Positions 14,499 to 22,888 of a stretch of DNA of 25,529 nucleotides are shown piece by piece. Each line of letters opens with the position of its first letter. Position 1 is the first letter of the stretch. The notes under the pieces were generated by a model, which saw nothing but the letters and a program-made list of their open reading frames with translations, did no database searches and was not told where the DNA came from. A program made the translations under genes and the position numbers. This DNA comes from Comamonadaceae bacterium (GTDB lineage Bacteria; Pseudomonadota; Gammaproteobacteria; Burkholderiales; Burkholderiaceae_C): the NCBI GenBank assembly GCA_947458305.1, contig CANGZO010000008.1, forward strand, positions 1 through 25,529. Direction: 5' to 3'.

Positions 14499-15926
14499 AT
14501 GAACGCCCCCACCCCTGTCGCCCATCTGGCCCCTGAAATTGCGCAACGCGCCGTGCCCGAAGCCTTTTTGACCGCGCTCAAAGCCCGCTTTGGCGGCAAC
14601 TGCTCGACCGCGCTGGTGGTGCGCGAACAGCATGGCCGCGATGAATCGGCCTTCACCCATGTGCCGCCCCCCGCTGCCGTGGTGTTTGCCGAAAACACCC
14701 AAGACGTGGCCGATGCGGTGAAGCTGTGCGCAGAGCACAAGGTGCCCGTGATTCCGTTTGGCGTGGGCTCGTCGCTGGAAGGCCATTTGCTGGCGGTGCA
14801 AGGCGGCATCAGCATTGACCTGACGCGCATGAACAAAATCTTGGCCATCAACGCCGAAGACCTGACCGTGACGGTGCAGCCGGGCGTGACACGCAAACAG
14901 CTCAATGAAGAAATCAAGTCCACCGGCTTGTTCTTCCCGATCGACCCGGGCGCGGACGCGACCATTGGCGGCATGAGCGCCACCCGCGCCAGCGGCACCA
15001 ACGCCGTGCGCTACGGCACCATGCGCGAGAACGTGTTGGCCATGGAAGTGGTCACCGCAGCCGGCGAAGTCATCCGCACCGGCACCCGCGCCAAGAAGTC
15101 GAGCGCGGGTTACGACCTGACCCGCCTGATGGTGGGCAGCGAGGGCACGCTGGGCGTGATCACCGAAGTCACCGTGCGCTTGTACCCCTTGCCTGAAGCC
15201 ATCTCGGCTGCCATTTGTTCCTTTCCTAGCATCGAGGCGGCGGTGCACACCGTGATCCAGACCATTCAGCTGGGCGTGCCGATTGCCCGCGTGGAGTTGA
15301 TCGACCACAACACGGTGCGTATGGTCAACGCCTATGCCAAGCTCGACCTGCGCGAAGAGCCCATGCTGCTGATGGAGTTCCACGGCTCGCCAGCGGGCGT
15401 GAAGGAACAAGCGGAGACGGTGCAAGAGATCGCCAGCGAGTTTGGCGGCAATGCTTTTGAATGGGCCGTCACGCCCGAAGAACGCACGCGCCTGTGGACG
15501 GCAAGGCACAACGCCTACTTTGCCGCCATCCAGAGCAAACCAGGCTGCCGCGCCATCAGCACCGACACCTGCGTGCCCATCAGCCGCTTGGCCGACTGCT
15601 TGCTCGACTCCATCACCGAGACCGATGCCAGCGGCCTGCCTTACTTTTTGGTCGGCCATGTGGGCGACGGCAATTTCCATTTTGGCTATTTGATCGACCC
15701 CAACAACCCGCAAGAGTGCGAAACGGCTGAGGCGCTGAACCAACAACTGGTCAGCCGCGCACTGCGCCTGGGGGGCACCTGCACCGGCGAGCACGGCATT
15801 GGCCTGCACAAGATGGACTTCTTGCGCACCGAAACCGGCGAAGGCGCAGTCGACATGATGCGCACCATCAAGCGGGCGCTGGACCCGCACAACATCATGA
15901 ATCCGGGGAAGATTTTTTCAATGTGA
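14499..15926 (+). CDS. FAD-binding oxidoreductase, D-lactate dehydrogenase (cytochrome)-like
   Basis: 475 residues of the VAO/GlcD family, resembling mitochondrial-type D-lactate dehydrogenase and the glycolate oxidase subunit GlcD. These enzymes oxidise D-2-hydroxy acids and pass electrons to cytochrome c or the respiratory chain. The FAD-binding half shows PFGVGSSLEGH (86-96) and DPGADATIGGMSATRASGTN (about 149-168). The C-terminal half has HVGDGNFHFG and CTGEHGIGLHK, the conserved histidine-bearing segments. The ATG at 14499 is preceded by TGGAGA at good distance; the open frame extends far upstream over the adenosyltransferase gene, but that part is antisense shadow. Its end overlaps the end of the convergent BenE gene by nine bases. 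D-lactate is the likeliest substrate; a different 2-hydroxy acid is possible. Confidence 0.9.
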   Translation: MNAPTPVAHLAPEIAQRAVPEAFLTALKARFGGNCSTALVVREQHGRDESAFTHVPPPAAVVFAENTQDVADAVKLCAEHKVPVIPFGVGSSLEGHLLAVQGGISIDLTRMNKILAINAEDLTVTVQPGVTRKQLNEEIKSTGLFFPIDPGADATIGGMSATRASGTNAVRYGTMRENVLAMEVVTAAGEVIRTGTRAKKSSAGYDLTRLMVGSEGTLGVITEVTVRLYPLPEAISAAICSFPSIEAAVHTVIQTIQLGVPIARVELIDHNTVRMVNAYAKLDLREEPMLLMEFHGSPAGVKEQAETVQEIASEFGGNAFEWAVTPEERTRLWTARHNAYFAAIQSKPGCRAISTDTCVPISRLADCLLDSITETDASGLPYFLVGHVGDGNFHFGYLIDPNNPQECETAEALNQQLVSRALRLGGTCTGEHGIGLHKMDFLRTETGEGAVDMMRTIKRALDPHNIMNPGKIFSM

Positions 15927-17093
15927 CGCCTGTTGGCGCCGTGTCCACAACCACTGCGCCAAACCGCCGACCACCACACCCCAAAAAGCCGAGCCGACGC
16001 CCATCAGCGTCACGCCCGACAGGGTCACCAAAAAGGTGAGCAGCGCAGCTTCACGGTGCTGCTCATCCTTGACGGCCACCGCCAAACCCGAGGCCATGGT
16101 GCCCAGCAAAGCCAAACCGGCCACGGCCAACACCAGCGCCTGAGGGAAAGCCGCCATCAGGCTGACGATGGTGCCCCCCGCCAAACCCAAAGCGATGTAC
16201 AACAAGCCCGCTGCGACCGAGGCGGTGTAACGACGGCTGGGGTCAGGGTGCGCCTCTTTGCCCATGCAAATCGCCGCCGTGATGGCCGCCAAATTGAGGG
16301 CATAACCGCCAAAAGGGGCCAAGACCAGGCTGGCCAAACCGGTTGCCCCCACCACGGGAGAGATCGGAATGTCATAACCGGAAGCGCGCTGCGCCGCCAC
16401 ACCCGGCAGATTTTGCGAAGCCATGGTCACCACAAAAAGCGGCAGGGCCACGCTGACCATGGCCGCCCAGCTCCATGTGGGGCTCACCCACACGGGCACA
16501 CCCCAAGACCAGTCTACGCTGGACACATGCAACTGGCCCTGCGCCGCCGCGACCGCCATGCCCACCACCAACACAACGGGCACCGTCCAACGCGGCCACC
16601 ATCGCCGCCCCAGAAGATAGGCCAGGGTCATGGCCAGCACCAACACTGGCGCATGCACCACGGCCCCTACAGCGTCCAAGGCAAAACGTGCCAATACCCC
16701 GGCCAACAAGGCACTGGCCAAGGCCAACGGTATTTTGGACATCAGGCGTTCAAACCAGCCGCTGTAACCCACCGCCATGATCATCATTGCGCACACCATG
16801 AAAGCCCCTGTGGCCTCCGGCAACGTCACGCCCTGACTCACGGCCAACACCGCTGCACCCGGCGTGGACCACGCGGTCAAAACCGGCAAGCGATACCACA
16901 GGCTCAAACCCAAACTGGTCACGCCCATGCCAATGCCCAAAGCCCACATCCAGGACACCATTTGTTCTGGGCTGGCCCCCAAGGCCTGCGCGGCCGAAAA
17001 CACAATCGCCGCCGAACTGGTGAAGCCCACCAACACCGCCACAAATCCAGCGACCACGGTGGGCACGGAAACGTCGCGCCAAAGGCCTTTCAT
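15918..17093 (-). CDS. benE: BenE-family transporter (benzoate/H+ symporter-like)
   Basis: 391 residues with about 12 hydrophobic segments over most of the length, the size and shape of BenE-family inner-membrane symporters. Recognisable stretches are PTVVAGFVAVLVGFTSSAAIVF, LTAWSTPGAAVLA and FGGYALNLAAITAAICMGKEAH. Family members include the benzoate/proton symporter, but many act on unknown substrates, and no benzoate-degrading genes are in the window. The ATG at 17093 overlaps the stop of the kinase gene upstream (ATGA, 17090-17093) and is preceded by AAAGGCGGT, so translation is probably coupled to the kinase. The 3' end overlaps the convergent FAD oxidase gene by nine bases, leaving no room for a terminator. 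The location after two sensor kinases suggests that the transporter and the sensors share a ligand, which is inference. Confidence 0.88.
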   Translation of the reverse strand: MKGLWRDVSVPTVVAGFVAVLVGFTSSAAIVFSAAQALGASPEQMVSWMWALGIGMGVTSLGLSLWYRLPVLTAWSTPGAAVLAVSQGVTLPEATGAFMVCAMMIMAVGYSGWFERLMSKIPLALASALLAGVLARFALDAVGAVVHAPVLVLAMTLAYLLGRRWWPRWTVPVVLVVGMAVAAAQGQLHVSSVDWSWGVPVWVSPTWSWAAMVSVALPLFVVTMASQNLPGVAAQRASGYDIPISPVVGATGLASLVLAPFGGYALNLAAITAAICMGKEAHPDPSRRYTASVAAGLLYIALGLAGGTIVSLMAAFPQALVLAVAGLALLGTMASGLAVAVKDEQHREAALLTFLVTLSGVTLMGVGSAFWGVVVGGLAQWLWTRRQQASH

Positions 17094-18853
17094 GCGGCAC
17101 CGCCTTTTGCCAGCAACAAAGGCTCCACCCGGTGACACAACTCGGTCGGTTCAAAAGGTTTGAGCATCAGATCGTTCAGGCCTGCGGCCTCGAAGCGTTT
17201 CAAATCGAGCGAGTTGACATTGGCCGTCAACCCCAACACAGGCACTTGCCGGATGCGCTCCACGTCGTGTTGGCGGATCAAGCCTGTGGCATCGATACCA
17301 TCCATGACCGGCATGACCATGTCCATCAAAACCAAATCGAAGGGCTGCTGCTGCAGTGCCTGCAGCGCCTCTTGGCCATTGCCCACCTCCACCGTTTGAC
17401 ACAAGGGCCACGCGTATTTCAGCACCTGCTGCACCAAGAGACAGTTGACCCGGTGGTCGTCAACGATCAAAAAACGCCAAGGCATTTGGGCGGTCTGCAG
17501 TCTGGCCGCAGCCCCGCCTTTTTTGAGCGGCGCCGACTCGGTCTTCAAGGGCAACTTCAACCAGAACCGTGAGCCTTTGCCAGGCTCGCTTTCAAACCCA
17601 ATCTCGCCCCCCAGCAGTTCGGCCAAGCGGCGTGATATGGCCAAACCCAGACCATTGCCCCCATACAAAACCTGAGTGTCGTCTTCGGCTTGGCTGAAGC
17701 GTTTGAACACCTGCGCTTGCCTGTCTGGCGCAATGCCGATACCCGTGTCTTCGACGGAAAACACCACTCCCGGGTTTTGCCATTGCACACGCAATGTGAC
17801 CGCGCCTTGGTGGGTGAACTTGAGGGCATTGCCCAAAAAATTGACCAACACCTGCATCAAGCGGTGCCGGTCGGTGTTGACCCAAATGGGCAAGTCCTCG
17901 TCCATCACCATGCGGTAATCAATGTCCATGCTTTTCACGCGAGGCTGAAAGAGCTCAAACGCGTGTGTGACCGTTTGGCGCAATTCAAAACGCTCTTGCT
18001 GGACCGCCAATTCGCCCGCCTCCAATTGGGAATAATCCAAAATGTCGTTGATCACCGTCATCAAGTGGTCGGCCGATTGTTGGGTGTGGATGAGCACCTT
18101 GCGGGCTTCTGGGTGGCCTTGGACACGCGACAACAACAAGGCATTGAAGCCCAAAATGGCATTCATCGGCGTTCTGAGTTCATGGCTGACCGTGGCCACA
18201 AAATGCTCGCGCATGAGCAAGGTGTGCTCCAACTCATTTTTCTTAAGCTCCAGCGCCTGCTGGTCGCGCATGCTTTGCGCCAAAGCCTTTTGATACAGGC
18301 GTGCGTACAACAAAGGCACGATGAGCAAGACACCCGTGGCCACGGAAGCCGTGGCCCAGGAAGAAAAGGCGTGCTGTGAACCCAAGGCCAACGCCGGCCA
18401 AATCTCCAAACCCGTGAGCGCAGTAATCAGCACTTGTAAGAGCAACGCCATGAGCAACCACGCGGTGCCCGCCTTGCGGCCCAACACATAAAAAGGTGTG
18501 ACAGGCAACACCATCAACCAGGTCATGCGGGGCGAAAAACTACCGCCGGCCACCGCGATGGCGTACAACAACAGCACACTGGCTGCACCGCTGCCCAAGT
18601 GCACCGCCCATGCCAGCGACAAGCCCCAATGCACCATGCACAACAAAAGCACCAAGAATGCTGCGAACGACAAAAACATCGGCGTGGCATACGGATAAGG
18701 GCTGATGACCGAAAAAACCAACGACAAAACGATCACCAAGTTCACAAAACAGAACAGGTAGGTCAACTTCCCCTCACGGAAGGAGCTTGGCAACAATGAC
18801 ATCAGCCGGCGCATCCATGCTGATGCCGGCTTGTGCTGGGCGTTCTCGCTCAT
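17090..18853 (-). CDS. Membrane hybrid histidine kinase/response regulator (second of a tandem pair)
   Basis: 587 residues. About six transmembrane helices occupy residues 30-187, with no extracytoplasmic or PAS domain apparent. A short helical linker leads to HisKA (SHELRTPMNA, His224), then an HATPase domain with N342, DTGIGIAP (369-376) and GGNGLGL (398-404). A C-terminal receiver follows with D465/D466, phospho-acceptor D511 (LMDMVMPVMDG) and K565. All catalytic residues are present. It lacks an HPt domain and no separate response regulator lies in the window, so the output is unknown. The start ATG overlaps the stop of the preceding kinase (ATGA, 18850-18853), and its own stop overlaps the BenE start, giving a coupled three-gene unit. 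The longer open frame to 18958 overlaps the preceding gene and is rejected. It is paralogous to its neighbour. Confidence 0.92.
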   Translation of the reverse strand: MSENAQHKPASAWMRRLMSLLPSSFREGKLTYLFCFVNLVIVLSLVFSVISPYPYATPMFLSFAAFLVLLLCMVHWGLSLAWAVHLGSGAASVLLLYAIAVAGGSFSPRMTWLMVLPVTPFYVLGRKAGTAWLLMALLLQVLITALTGLEIWPALALGSQHAFSSWATASVATGVLLIVPLLYARLYQKALAQSMRDQQALELKKNELEHTLLMREHFVATVSHELRTPMNAILGFNALLLSRVQGHPEARKVLIHTQQSADHLMTVINDILDYSQLEAGELAVQQERFELRQTVTHAFELFQPRVKSMDIDYRMVMDEDLPIWVNTDRHRLMQVLVNFLGNALKFTHQGAVTLRVQWQNPGVVFSVEDTGIGIAPDRQAQVFKRFSQAEDDTQVLYGGNGLGLAISRRLAELLGGEIGFESEPGKGSRFWLKLPLKTESAPLKKGGAAARLQTAQMPWRFLIVDDHRVNCLLVQQVLKYAWPLCQTVEVGNGQEALQALQQQPFDLVLMDMVMPVMDGIDATGLIRQHDVERIRQVPVLGLTANVNSLDLKRFEAAGLNDLMLKPFEPTELCHRVEPLLLAKGGAA

Positions 18854-20622
18854 TCGACCGCCCTCTTGGCCAATTGCACATGGAGCGTCACACTGTGTGC
18901 CAAACTGGTCATGTCCATGGGCTTGCTCAGTACGTCGCACATGCCCGCATCCAAACAACGCTCACGGTCCACTGGGTTGGTATTGGCCGTCAACGCGATG
19001 ATGGGCATCTGCACCGCCTTGTCCGGGAAACGCTGACCAATCGCTTGCGTCAACTGCAAACCGTCCATGTCGGGCATGACCATGTCCACCAAGGCCACGT
19101 CGAACACCGTTTCGGCCAACAACGCCAACGCCGCCGCTGCGCTGTCGGCCGTGACCACTTGCGCATGAGGCCAACATTTTTGCAACTGCAGGCGGGCCAC
19201 CATCAGGTTGATGGCGTTGTCGTCGACCACCAAAATTCGCAGCACCTCGTTCCCCACTTCAAGGGGTGCGAAGACGGGCTCGGGGGCCGCATCAACGGCG
19301 GCTCGCAAGGGCACCTCAAACCAAAATTGCGCGCCTTGTCCGATTTGGCTTTTCACCCCAATTTGCCCGCCCTGCAGATGCACCAACTTCTCGCAAATCG
19401 ACAGGCCCAGCCCTGTGCCGCCATGGGTTCGGGTGGTCTGGACATCCGCATGTTCAAAGCGCCGAAAAATATGCGCCTGCCTGGCAGGTGCGACACCACA
19501 ACCGGTGTCGCTGACTTCGCAGCGCAAAAACTGGCCTTGGGCCGCAATCCGCAAGCTGACCTCGCCGCATTCGGTGAACTTGAGCGCATTGATCAACAAG
19601 TTGCGCAGAATTTGCAGCAAACGATGACGGTCGGCATGCAGGCGTGATGGCAACGCAGGATCGATGTGCACACTCAGCTGCAAGCCTTTTTCGGTGGCCT
19701 TGGCGCGTTGGCCAGACAAGGCTTCTTCTGCCAATGCTGCCAACTCGAAATCGACCGGGAACAAGGGCATCTTGCCCGCTTGCAGCTGCGAAAAGTCCAG
19801 TATGTCATTGACGACTTGCAACAAATGGTCAGTGGACCGGCGAATGTGGTCCACCACGGCCACTTGTTCTGGCTCATCGGCCAATTCTTGGCGCAACAAA
19901 CCGTTGAAGCCCAAAATGGCGTTCATGGGTGTGCGCAGCTCATGGCCGACAGCGGCCACAAAATTGTCCTTGTGCGCTTGCGCCTGCAACAAGGCTTGGT
20001 GGGTTGCTTTGATTTCTTGGTTTCTCTGTTGCAAGTGTTGCAACTGCTGGTCATGCAAATGGTCATGCAAACGGATACCCAACATCAAATTGGCCAAAGC
20101 CATGATTTGGTTCATCCAAGTCCAAGGCAAGGCCTCCAGGCTACTGTGGTTGTGGCTGTTCACCCAACCCAGGTGCATGGCCGCAAACAAAGCCGAAACA
20201 GTGGCCAAGACAACAGCGATCCAAAACAAGGCCGAACGCGTGTTCAACAACAACAGCACAGGCAAGGCCACCACATTGAGCCAGACCATGGCGATCGAGT
20301 TCACACCGCCAGTTTGAACGGCGATGTAAGTGATCAGTATCAAATTGGCCAAGGTGGACACGTGCACCACCAACCCATACCAGCGCGGATGCCAAGCCAA
20401 GGGAATCAGCCCGAAGAGCAAAAGGGTAGACACCAAGTTCGCATTCGGGTCGTAATACCCAGGATGACTGACATAAAACGACAAAGAGCTTAAGCCCGCC
20501 GCCACCAAGTAAAAAACCAAAATGTTGGGGCGCGAGAACAAGCTCACACGGTCCGGCAAGACGCCAGCACGCCATAAGGCGGTGGGCCCTGAAAAAACCG
20601 ATGACAGCTTTCGCCACTTCAT
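18850..20622 (-). CDS. Membrane hybrid histidine kinase/response regulator (first of a tandem pair)
   Basis: 590 residues with the same order as the next kinase: about six hydrophobic helices (33-182), a Gln/His-rich coiled-coil linker (186-220), HisKA, HATPase and receiver. The H-box reads VGHELRTPMNA (His227), with glycine where serine is usual. The ATPase domain has N345, DTGCGVAP (372 on) and GGTGLGL (401-407). The receiver has D467/D468, acceptor D513 and K567. It shares PMNAILGFN and near-identical NDILD-SQL-AG segments with the downstream kinase, which points to duplication. It begins 20 bp after the parB stop and could be read through from the par operon. The ATG at 20622 has no strong ribosome binding site. 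The signal and target are unknown. Confidence 0.92.
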   Translation of the reverse strand: MKWRKLSSVFSGPTALWRAGVLPDRVSLFSRPNILVFYLVAAGLSSLSFYVSHPGYYDPNANLVSTLLLFGLIPLAWHPRWYGLVVHVSTLANLILITYIAVQTGGVNSIAMVWLNVVALPVLLLLNTRSALFWIAVVLATVSALFAAMHLGWVNSHNHSSLEALPWTWMNQIMALANLMLGIRLHDHLHDQQLQHLQQRNQEIKATHQALLQAQAHKDNFVAAVGHELRTPMNAILGFNGLLRQELADEPEQVAVVDHIRRSTDHLLQVVNDILDFSQLQAGKMPLFPVDFELAALAEEALSGQRAKATEKGLQLSVHIDPALPSRLHADRHRLLQILRNLLINALKFTECGEVSLRIAAQGQFLRCEVSDTGCGVAPARQAHIFRRFEHADVQTTRTHGGTGLGLSICEKLVHLQGGQIGVKSQIGQGAQFWFEVPLRAAVDAAPEPVFAPLEVGNEVLRILVVDDNAINLMVARLQLQKCWPHAQVVTADSAAAALALLAETVFDVALVDMVMPDMDGLQLTQAIGQRFPDKAVQMPIIALTANTNPVDRERCLDAGMCDVLSKPMDMTSLAHSVTLHVQLAKRAVE

Positions 20623-20642
20623 GGTCGCGGTCTTTTAAAGCC

Positions 20643-21560
20643 TTAGCGACGCAGCTTGTCAATCAGCCCGTTGAGCTCATCGAGCGAACCAAACTGAATG
20701 CTCAACTCGCCCAGCTCTTCCATGCGGCCCAGACGTTTGACCCGCTTCTTGATGCGCACTTCGACCTCGGCCATCAGCAGATCGGACAACTCTTCTTCGA
20801 TGCGGCGGATGTCCCGAGACTTTTCCTTTTTGGGCTTTTGCGTCACCAAATTGAATTCGGCCCCCAGTTTTTTGACCAGGCTTTCGGCCTCTCGCACAGA
20901 CATCTTGCGGGCGGTGATCTGGTTGGCTGCAGTGATTTGGGTCGCTTTTTCGAGGGACAACAACGCACGCGCATGGCCCATGTCCAAGTCACCCGCCATG
21001 AGCATGGCTTGCACCGGCTCGGCCAAATTGAGCAGGCGCAACAGGTTGCTGCCCGCGCTGCGCGAGCGGCCCACCGCCTGCGCAGCAGCTTCGTGAGTAA
21101 GCCCAAACTCTTTGATCAGACGTTGCAGGCCTTGGGCCTCCTCCAAAGGATTGAGGTCTTCGCGCTGGATGTTTTCGATGAGCGCCATGGCCGCGGCGGC
21201 TTCATTGGGCACATCGCGCACCAAAACGGGGACGGACTCCAGGCCCGCCAGGCGCGAAGCCCGAAAACGCCGCTCGCCCGCGATGATCTCGTACTTGCCC
21301 GCGTGTTCACCCTCCTTCAGCTGGCGCACCAAGATCGGCTGCATGATGCCCTGGGACTTGATCGACTCGGCCAACTCGTACAAAGCACCCTCGTCCATGC
21401 GGGTGCGTGGTTGGTACATGCCGGGCACCATCTGGTCCAACTTGAGTTGGCTAGGCAAGCCGCTTTCGGCATATGACGCGGTGTCCGGTGCGTCTTCGAC
21501 CGTCGGGCCCAACAAGGCTTCAAGTCCTCGGCCAAGACCTTTGGGTTTTTTGGTGACCAT
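20643..21560 (-). CDS. parB: Chromosome-partitioning protein ParB (Spo0J family)
   Basis: CTP-dependent DNA clamp that loads at parS and, with ParA, segregates the chromosomal origin. The 305 residues begin with the ParA-interacting motif KKPKGLGRGLEALLG. They contain the CTP-binding GERRFRA (95-101) and the ENIQREDLNPLEEA box (129-142), a helix-turn-helix (about 155-175, VGRSRSAGSNLLRLLNL) and a C-terminal dimerisation segment. The ATG at 21560 has GAAGGA at proper spacing; the open frame to 21878 is an artefact over the hydrolase gene. Only two bases separate it from the hydrolase stop. Two perfect and two imperfect parS-like sites lie 2-3.2 kb upstream, at the rsmG-mnmG end. Confidence 0.97.
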   Translation of the reverse strand: MVTKKPKGLGRGLEALLGPTVEDAPDTASYAESGLPSQLKLDQMVPGMYQPRTRMDEGALYELAESIKSQGIMQPILVRQLKEGEHAGKYEIIAGERRFRASRLAGLESVPVLVRDVPNEAAAAMALIENIQREDLNPLEEAQGLQRLIKEFGLTHEAAAQAVGRSRSAGSNLLRLLNLAEPVQAMLMAGDLDMGHARALLSLEKATQITAANQITARKMSVREAESLVKKLGAEFNLVTQKPKKEKSRDIRRIEEELSDLLMAEVEVRIKKRVKRLGRMEELGELSIQFGSLDELNGLIDKLRR

Positions 21561-21562
21561 GG

Positions 21563-22099
21563 TCAATCCTTCAAGAGTGTTTGCAAAAGGGCATGGCCTT
21601 GCGGCCAATCGCCCAAAGAAGATTCGGCATTGATGTGCCCCGCTGTGCCCAGGCTCAACCACTGTGCACCCCAGTCTCGGGCAAAGCGCTGAGCACGCTC
21701 TGGCGAACAATAGGGGTCGTCCAGGCTGCCCACCAGCACGCTTGGAAAGGGCAAGCGCTGGCGCACCACCGGTGACCAACCGGGCAAGCGGTCGCGCATA
21801 TGGGGCACCTCGGTGTCGCCTGGCGCCACCAACAAAGCCCCCCGCACACGGTCGGTGTGCCGCGACACCGCGGCCCAAGCCGCCACCAAAATACAGCCCA
21901 AACTGTGCGCCGCCAGCACCACAGGGCCGGGTGCATCAATGACGGCTTCGTCCAAGCGCGCCATCCAATCCCCCCTCAGAGGGTTCAGCCAATCGTTTTG
22001 TTCGACCACGGTGTACGCATGCAAATGTGCCCAGCGCATTTGCCAATGCTCAGGGCCGCTGCCCTGCCAGCCGGGCAAGATCAACACGGTAGCGGACAT
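21563..22099 (-). CDS. RBBP9/YdeN-type serine alpha/beta hydrolase
   Basis: 178 residues, the normal size of small RBBP9-like serine hydrolases. The nucleophile is S66 in AAHSLG, the acid is D127 or D128 in SLDDPYCS, and the histidine is H155 in AGHIN. The start LILPGWQGSGPEHWQ is characteristic of the family. The substrate is unknown; eukaryotic RBBP9 acts on aminoacyl-type esters or amides, but this does not transfer safely. It is inserted between parA and parB: its ATG directly follows the parA stop (TGAATG) and its stop is two bases before the parB ATG. It must be co-expressed with the partition genes. Whether it has a role in segregation is not evident. Confidence 0.88.
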   Translation of the reverse strand: MSATVLILPGWQGSGPEHWQMRWAHLHAYTVVEQNDWLNPLRGDWMARLDEAVIDAPGPVVLAAHSLGCILVAAWAAVSRHTDRVRGALLVAPGDTEVPHMRDRLPGWSPVVRQRLPFPSVLVGSLDDPYCSPERAQRFARDWGAQWLSLGTAGHINAESSLGDWPQGHALLQTLLKD

Positions 22100-22870
22100 T
22101 CAGAGCGATGGTGCGCGCTGCACCAACTCACGGGCAAATTCGACATAGGCTTGACTGCCTTTGGCCGAGGGGTCAAACACCACACCGGGCAAGCCATAGC
22201 TGGGGGCTTCGGCCAAGCGCACATTGCGCGGGATCACGGTGTCAAACACCTTGTTGCCAAAGTGCGCCTTGAGCTGATCGCTCACCTGCACTTGCAAGGT
22301 GATGCGCGGGTCAAACATGACGCGCAGAAGGCCAATGATCTTCAAGTTTTTGTTCAAGTTGGCATGCACCTGCTTGATGGTGTTGACCAGGTCCGTCAGA
22401 CCTTCCAGCGCAAAGTACTCGCACTGCATGGGTACGATCACGCCGTGGGCCGAACACAGGCCATTGAGCGTAAGCATGGACAAGGACGGTGGGCAATCGA
22501 TCAACACGAAGTCATAGTCGGCATCCACCTCAGCCAGGGCAGACCGCAAGCGCTGGTCCCGGTGTGCCAACTGCACCAGCTCGACCTCGGCACCTGCCAG
22601 TTCGCGGTTGGCGCTCAGCACGTCGTACCCGCACTTGTCAGCTTTGACCACCGCTTCTTTGACCGATGCCGACTCGAGCAAGACGTCGTAAACACTGAGT
22701 TCGACTTCTCGTTTGTCGATGCCCGAACCCATGGTGGCATTGCCCTGTGGATCCAGGTCCACCAACAAAACCCTTTGTGACAACTTGGCCAGGCCTGCGG
22801 CGAGATTGACCGTGGTGGTGGTTTTGCCAACGCCGCCTTTTTGGTTGGCAATGCAGATGATTTTGGCCAT
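22100..22870 (-). CDS. parA: Chromosome-partitioning ATPase ParA (Soj)
   Basis: 256 residues of the MinD/ParA family, an ATP-dependent non-specific DNA-binding protein whose gradients move ParB-parS complexes. It has the deviant Walker A motif KGGVGKTT (11-18), the DLDPQGN motif (38-44) and Walker B-like LIDCPPS (about 123-129). There is no N-terminal DNA-binding domain, as expected for chromosomal (type Ib/Soj) ParA. It is first of the parA-hydrolase-parB run and starts 18 bp after the LysE-family gene on the same strand, so that gene may share its transcript. Confidence 0.97.
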   Translation of the reverse strand: MAKIICIANQKGGVGKTTTTVNLAAGLAKLSQRVLLVDLDPQGNATMGSGIDKREVELSVYDVLLESASVKEAVVKADKCGYDVLSANRELAGAEVELVQLAHRDQRLRSALAEVDADYDFVLIDCPPSLSMLTLNGLCSAHGVIVPMQCEYFALEGLTDLVNTIKQVHANLNKNLKIIGLLRVMFDPRITLQVQVSDQLKAHFGNKVFDTVIPRNVRLAEAPSYGLPGVVFDPSAKGSQAYVEFARELVQRAPSL

Positions 22871-22888
22871 GGTGGTGAGTCGTCCAAT

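Noticed and set aside
14325..15890. A 521-residue minus-strand open frame
   Set aside because: It is antisense to the well-supported FAD oxidase gene and shows only shadow-type composition.
17090..20622. Treating the tandem kinases as an assembly artefact or a split gene
   Set aside because: Each has a complete set of transmembrane, HisKA, HATPase and receiver domains. Their sequences differ throughout, so they are paralogues, not a duplicated assembly segment.
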